NCBI GenBank assembly: GCA_030608985.1
Contig: JAUWDC010000037.1
Location: 1-8,015, forward strand
DNA length: 8,015 bases
Origin: Desulfobia sp.
GTDB lineage: Bacteria > Desulfobacterota > Desulfobulbia > Desulfobulbales > SURF-16
Direction: 5' to 3'
Made by a program: the position numbers and the translations under genes. Below the pieces are notes generated by a model. That model did no database searches and was not told where the DNA came from. It saw only the letters and a list, made by a program, of their open reading frames with translations. Numbering within the stretch: position 1 is the stretch's first letter; the number at the start of each line of letters is the position of its first letter. Below, piece after piece: positions 6,087 through 8,015 of the stretch.

Positions 6087-7745
6087 ATGACTCAAAATAA
6101 CAAAAAAAAATCATACGCCATCGGCATTGATACCGGTGGTACATATACAGATACTGTACTCATCAGTACAGAAGATAAAAAAGTTATTGCAACAGCCAAA
6201 TCTCCGACGACGCATCAAGATCTGAGTCTTGGCATTGCTCAAAGCCTGCAACATCTTTTCTCAGAAAGCCGGATTCACCCACATGATGTACAATTGGTGG
6301 CCGTGTCTACGACCCTGGCCACTAATGCCGTAGTAGAGGATAAGGGTGCTGATGTTGGTCTTCTTATTGCCGGCCCGACTAAACGGTTTACACTGCCTGT
6401 TGTCTCTGCAAGTTATTTGAAAGGTGGCCACAATCACCTCGGAGAGGAAACAGACCCCCTGGACATGGAAGCACTGATAGAGGCTGTGCAGGGTCTGAAG
6501 GGGCATGTGGATGCGTATGCTGTATGTGCGGCTATGAGTATAGTAAACCCAACCCATGAACAGGTTATGGCAAAAGCAATAAGCCTGATTGACCCTAAAC
6601 CTGTTTTTTGCTCCCATGAAATAAGTGATCGCCCCGGCATCCAGGAAAGAGCCGCAACGTCTGTGCTCAATGCTCGCCTCATGCCTGTTATGGAGGAATT
6701 TCTAGGCGGGATGCAGGACGCCCTTGTTGCCCTTGGTCTGGCAGGAAACGTTTTTATCATCAGAGGAGATGCGACTCCCATGGCCATAACCGATACCCAC
6801 AAGCAGGCTGCATCTACAGTTGCAAGCGGGCCGGCAGCAACGGCCTGGTTTGGTCTGAACTTCTCCCCTGCTGCCGATGCCCTTATTGTTGATGTTGGCG
6901 GCACAACGACAGACATAACGATGATACAGGACTCAAACCCGGTAATGGACAGGGAGGGGAGCCTGATAGGTGAATGGCATACACAGATAGATGCTGTGAA
7001 GATGTTCACTGTGGGGGCCGGAGGAGACAGCCATGTCCTCCTTTCTCGAAAAAAAGAACTCCATATCGGACCACAGAGAGTCGTGCCCCTGGCAATGACC
7101 GAACTCACCCCTTCTCCTGAGTCCTGGATCGGAGAGGGACTGAGTGCAAAATGTATTACAGCTGCGGCTGATTTGACAGAGGAAGAAGCTTCAGCCAACC
7201 CCATGCTGGCCTACCTTGTCTCACATGGTCCGGCAACCCCTGAAGAATTGAAACATCATTTTGATATGGCAGAAATCACTCTTACAAGCCATCTTCAGGA
7301 TTTAAATCGTCTTCAGCTTATATCAGAAACCGGCTTTACGCCAACAGATGCCCTTCATGTCCTTGGCCGGCTTAACGTCGGTAATAAAGAAAATGCCCTA
7401 CAAGGAGCTCAAGTTCTAGCACACACACTTCAGCTTACAACCGAAGAATTCTGCCGGAAAGTTCTGGAAGCTCTATCTCAAAAAATTGAGGCCGCCATCC
7501 TGGACTACATCCTGAAAATCGAAACGGGAAAAACAATGAGCGGCTTTTTTCCCCATTATAGAAAAAGTGAACTATTAGACCTGCGTTTTACAACAAAACT
7601 ACCGATTATAGGAATCGGCGCAGCGGCACAATACCTTTTGCCTCAAATTGCTGAACGACTTGGAACAGAAGTTATTTTTCCGGATCATTACGAGGTGGGA
7701 AATGCTTTAGGGGGCGTGTTGATGGCGATTGAAGCGAAGGTGTAA
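6087..7745 (+). CDS. hydantoinase/oxoprolinase (HyuA-like) family protein with a winged-helix-like insert
   Basis: A 552-residue ASKHA-fold protein of the hydantoinase A/5-oxoprolinase group, which are ATP-dependent amide or lactam hydrolases. The nucleotide-binding signatures are complete: GIDTGGTYTDTVL (13-25), STTLATNAVVE (74-84), VDVGGTTTDI (268-277), VGAGGDS (309-315) and the C-terminal GIGAAAQYLLPQ (509-520) with EVGNALGG (536-543). It is a short, single-subunit-type member compared with the roughly 700-residue HyuA proteins, and no HyuB-like gene is adjacent in the window. Residues about 370-416 (LAYLVSHGPATPEELKHHFD and following) have the helix pattern of a winged helix-turn-helix before the conserved FTPTDALHVLG. 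The ATG has no convincing ribosome binding site, but no nearby in-frame alternative exists. The substrate is unknown; hydantoin or 5-oxoproline use should not be assumed. Confidence 0.87.
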   Translation: MTQNNKKKSYAIGIDTGGTYTDTVLISTEDKKVIATAKSPTTHQDLSLGIAQSLQHLFSESRIHPHDVQLVAVSTTLATNAVVEDKGADVGLLIAGPTKRFTLPVVSASYLKGGHNHLGEETDPLDMEALIEAVQGLKGHVDAYAVCAAMSIVNPTHEQVMAKAISLIDPKPVFCSHEISDRPGIQERAATSVLNARLMPVMEEFLGGMQDALVALGLAGNVFIIRGDATPMAITDTHKQAASTVASGPAATAWFGLNFSPAADALIVDVGGTTTDITMIQDSNPVMDREGSLIGEWHTQIDAVKMFTVGAGGDSHVLLSRKKELHIGPQRVVPLAMTELTPSPESWIGEGLSAKCITAAADLTEEEASANPMLAYLVSHGPATPEELKHHFDMAEITLTSHLQDLNRLQLISETGFTPTDALHVLGRLNVGNKENALQGAQVLAHTLQLTTEEFCRKVLEALSQKIEAAILDYILKIETGKTMSGFFPHYRKSELLDLRFTTKLPIIGIGAAAQYLLPQIAERLGTEVIFPDHYEVGNALGGVLMAIEAKV

Positions 7746-7800
7746 GGTGTAGGGTAGATAAAATCGTAAAAATTTGGTCGCTTCTAAGTAACAACTTTTC

Positions 7801-7880
7801 TGGATTCCCGCTAAAAACATGCGGGAATGACGGTATCAGTACTTGGATCGTCATCCCCGAACGTCCTTATCGGGGATCCA
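7801..7880. repeat. REP/BIME-like element: two inverted 32-base hairpin units
   Basis: Unit one (7801-7832) folds through ATTCCCGC (7804-7811) and GCGGGAAT (7821-7828). Unit two (7849-7880) folds through ATCCCCGA (7853-7860) and TCGGGGAT (7870-7877). Each has a 9-base loop. Unit two is an imperfect reverse complement of unit one (TGGATYCCCG...GACG), separated from it by 16 bases, as in bacterial interspersed mosaic elements. The element starts 55 bases after the HyuA-like stop codon and could protect or end that transcript. Confidence 0.75.
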
Positions 7881-8015
7881 TGTTACTTTCAAAATAAATA
7901 TCGGGCCCCGGTTGGGGTGCTGAATAGTTACAAAATTTGAAATTTTAACACAAAAAGGGGACTTTGCCGCACGAGTTGTTTTTGACAAAGCCCACTGGCT
8001 TGAGGAAGGCGACTC
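7881..8015. other. right-edge region with no assignable gene
   Basis: It holds the third TGCTGAATAGTTACA copy (7918-7932), directly followed by a perfect AAAATTT-G-AAATTTT palindrome (7932-7946). From about 7950 to the edge several frames are open on both strands (for example AARVVFDKAHWLEEGD on plus). None has a recognisable start or family match, so a gene fragment cannot be told apart from repeat DNA here. Confidence 0.4.

Noticed and set aside
6434..7204. 256-codon open frame on the minus strand
   Set aside because: It lies wholly inside the HyuA-like gene on the opposite strand, its translation is rich in Ser/Ala/Pro with no recognisable family, and the plus-strand frame has clear conserved motifs.

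Overview
The window looks like chromosomal DNA from a sulfur-metabolising anaerobe, most likely a sulfate-reducing or sulfur-disproportionating Desulfobacterota (Desulfobulbales-like, an inference). The strongest evidence is the start of a dsrMK(JOP) operon. A separate RsbRD-type regulatory gene sits directly upstream of dsrM. The neighbourhood also has a DapL-type lysine/peptidoglycan gene and HDOD and metallo-beta-lactamase-fold genes of kinds common in that phylum. No rRNA, tRNA, CRISPR array, transposase or phage gene was found.

Layout, right to left on the minus strand, which carries most genes: an HDOD signalling-domain protein (5995-5075), a metallo-beta-lactamase-fold hydrolase (4925-4008), LL-diaminopimelate aminotransferase dapL (3793-2570), an RsbRD N-terminal-domain protein (2293-1679), dsrM (1550-555) and the first 183 codons of dsrK (549 to the left edge). 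On the plus strand, diverging from the HDOD gene, is a 552-residue hydantoinase/oxoprolinase (HyuA-like) protein (6087-7745). The last 270 bases hold repeats and no assignable gene.

How the genes work together: DsrM (membrane haem b subunit) and DsrK (HdrD-like iron-sulfur subunit) form the core of the DsrMKJOP complex, which links the quinone pool to cytoplasmic sulfite reduction through DsrC. The remaining subunits (dsrJOP) would lie beyond the left edge. The RsbRD-like gene probably has a regulatory role for this operon or is co-transcribed with it. dapL has its own near-consensus sigma-70 promoter and appears to be an independent unit. The metallo-hydrolase and HDOD genes share a strand, but a long stem-loop separates them.

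The intergenic DNA is rich in repeats. There are two inverted hairpin units that together look like a REP/BIME element, a 61-bp CACAGAG-type inverted repeat, AT-rich TTTTAAG/CTTAAAA repeats at both ends of the metallo-hydrolase/HDOD block, and a 15-bp motif (TGCTGAAYAGTTACA) present three times. No clearly new biological system is visible. The most interesting items are the regulatory gene attached to dsrMK, the possible sigma-54 site in front of dsrM, the winged-helix-like insert in the HyuA protein, and the dispersed repeats.
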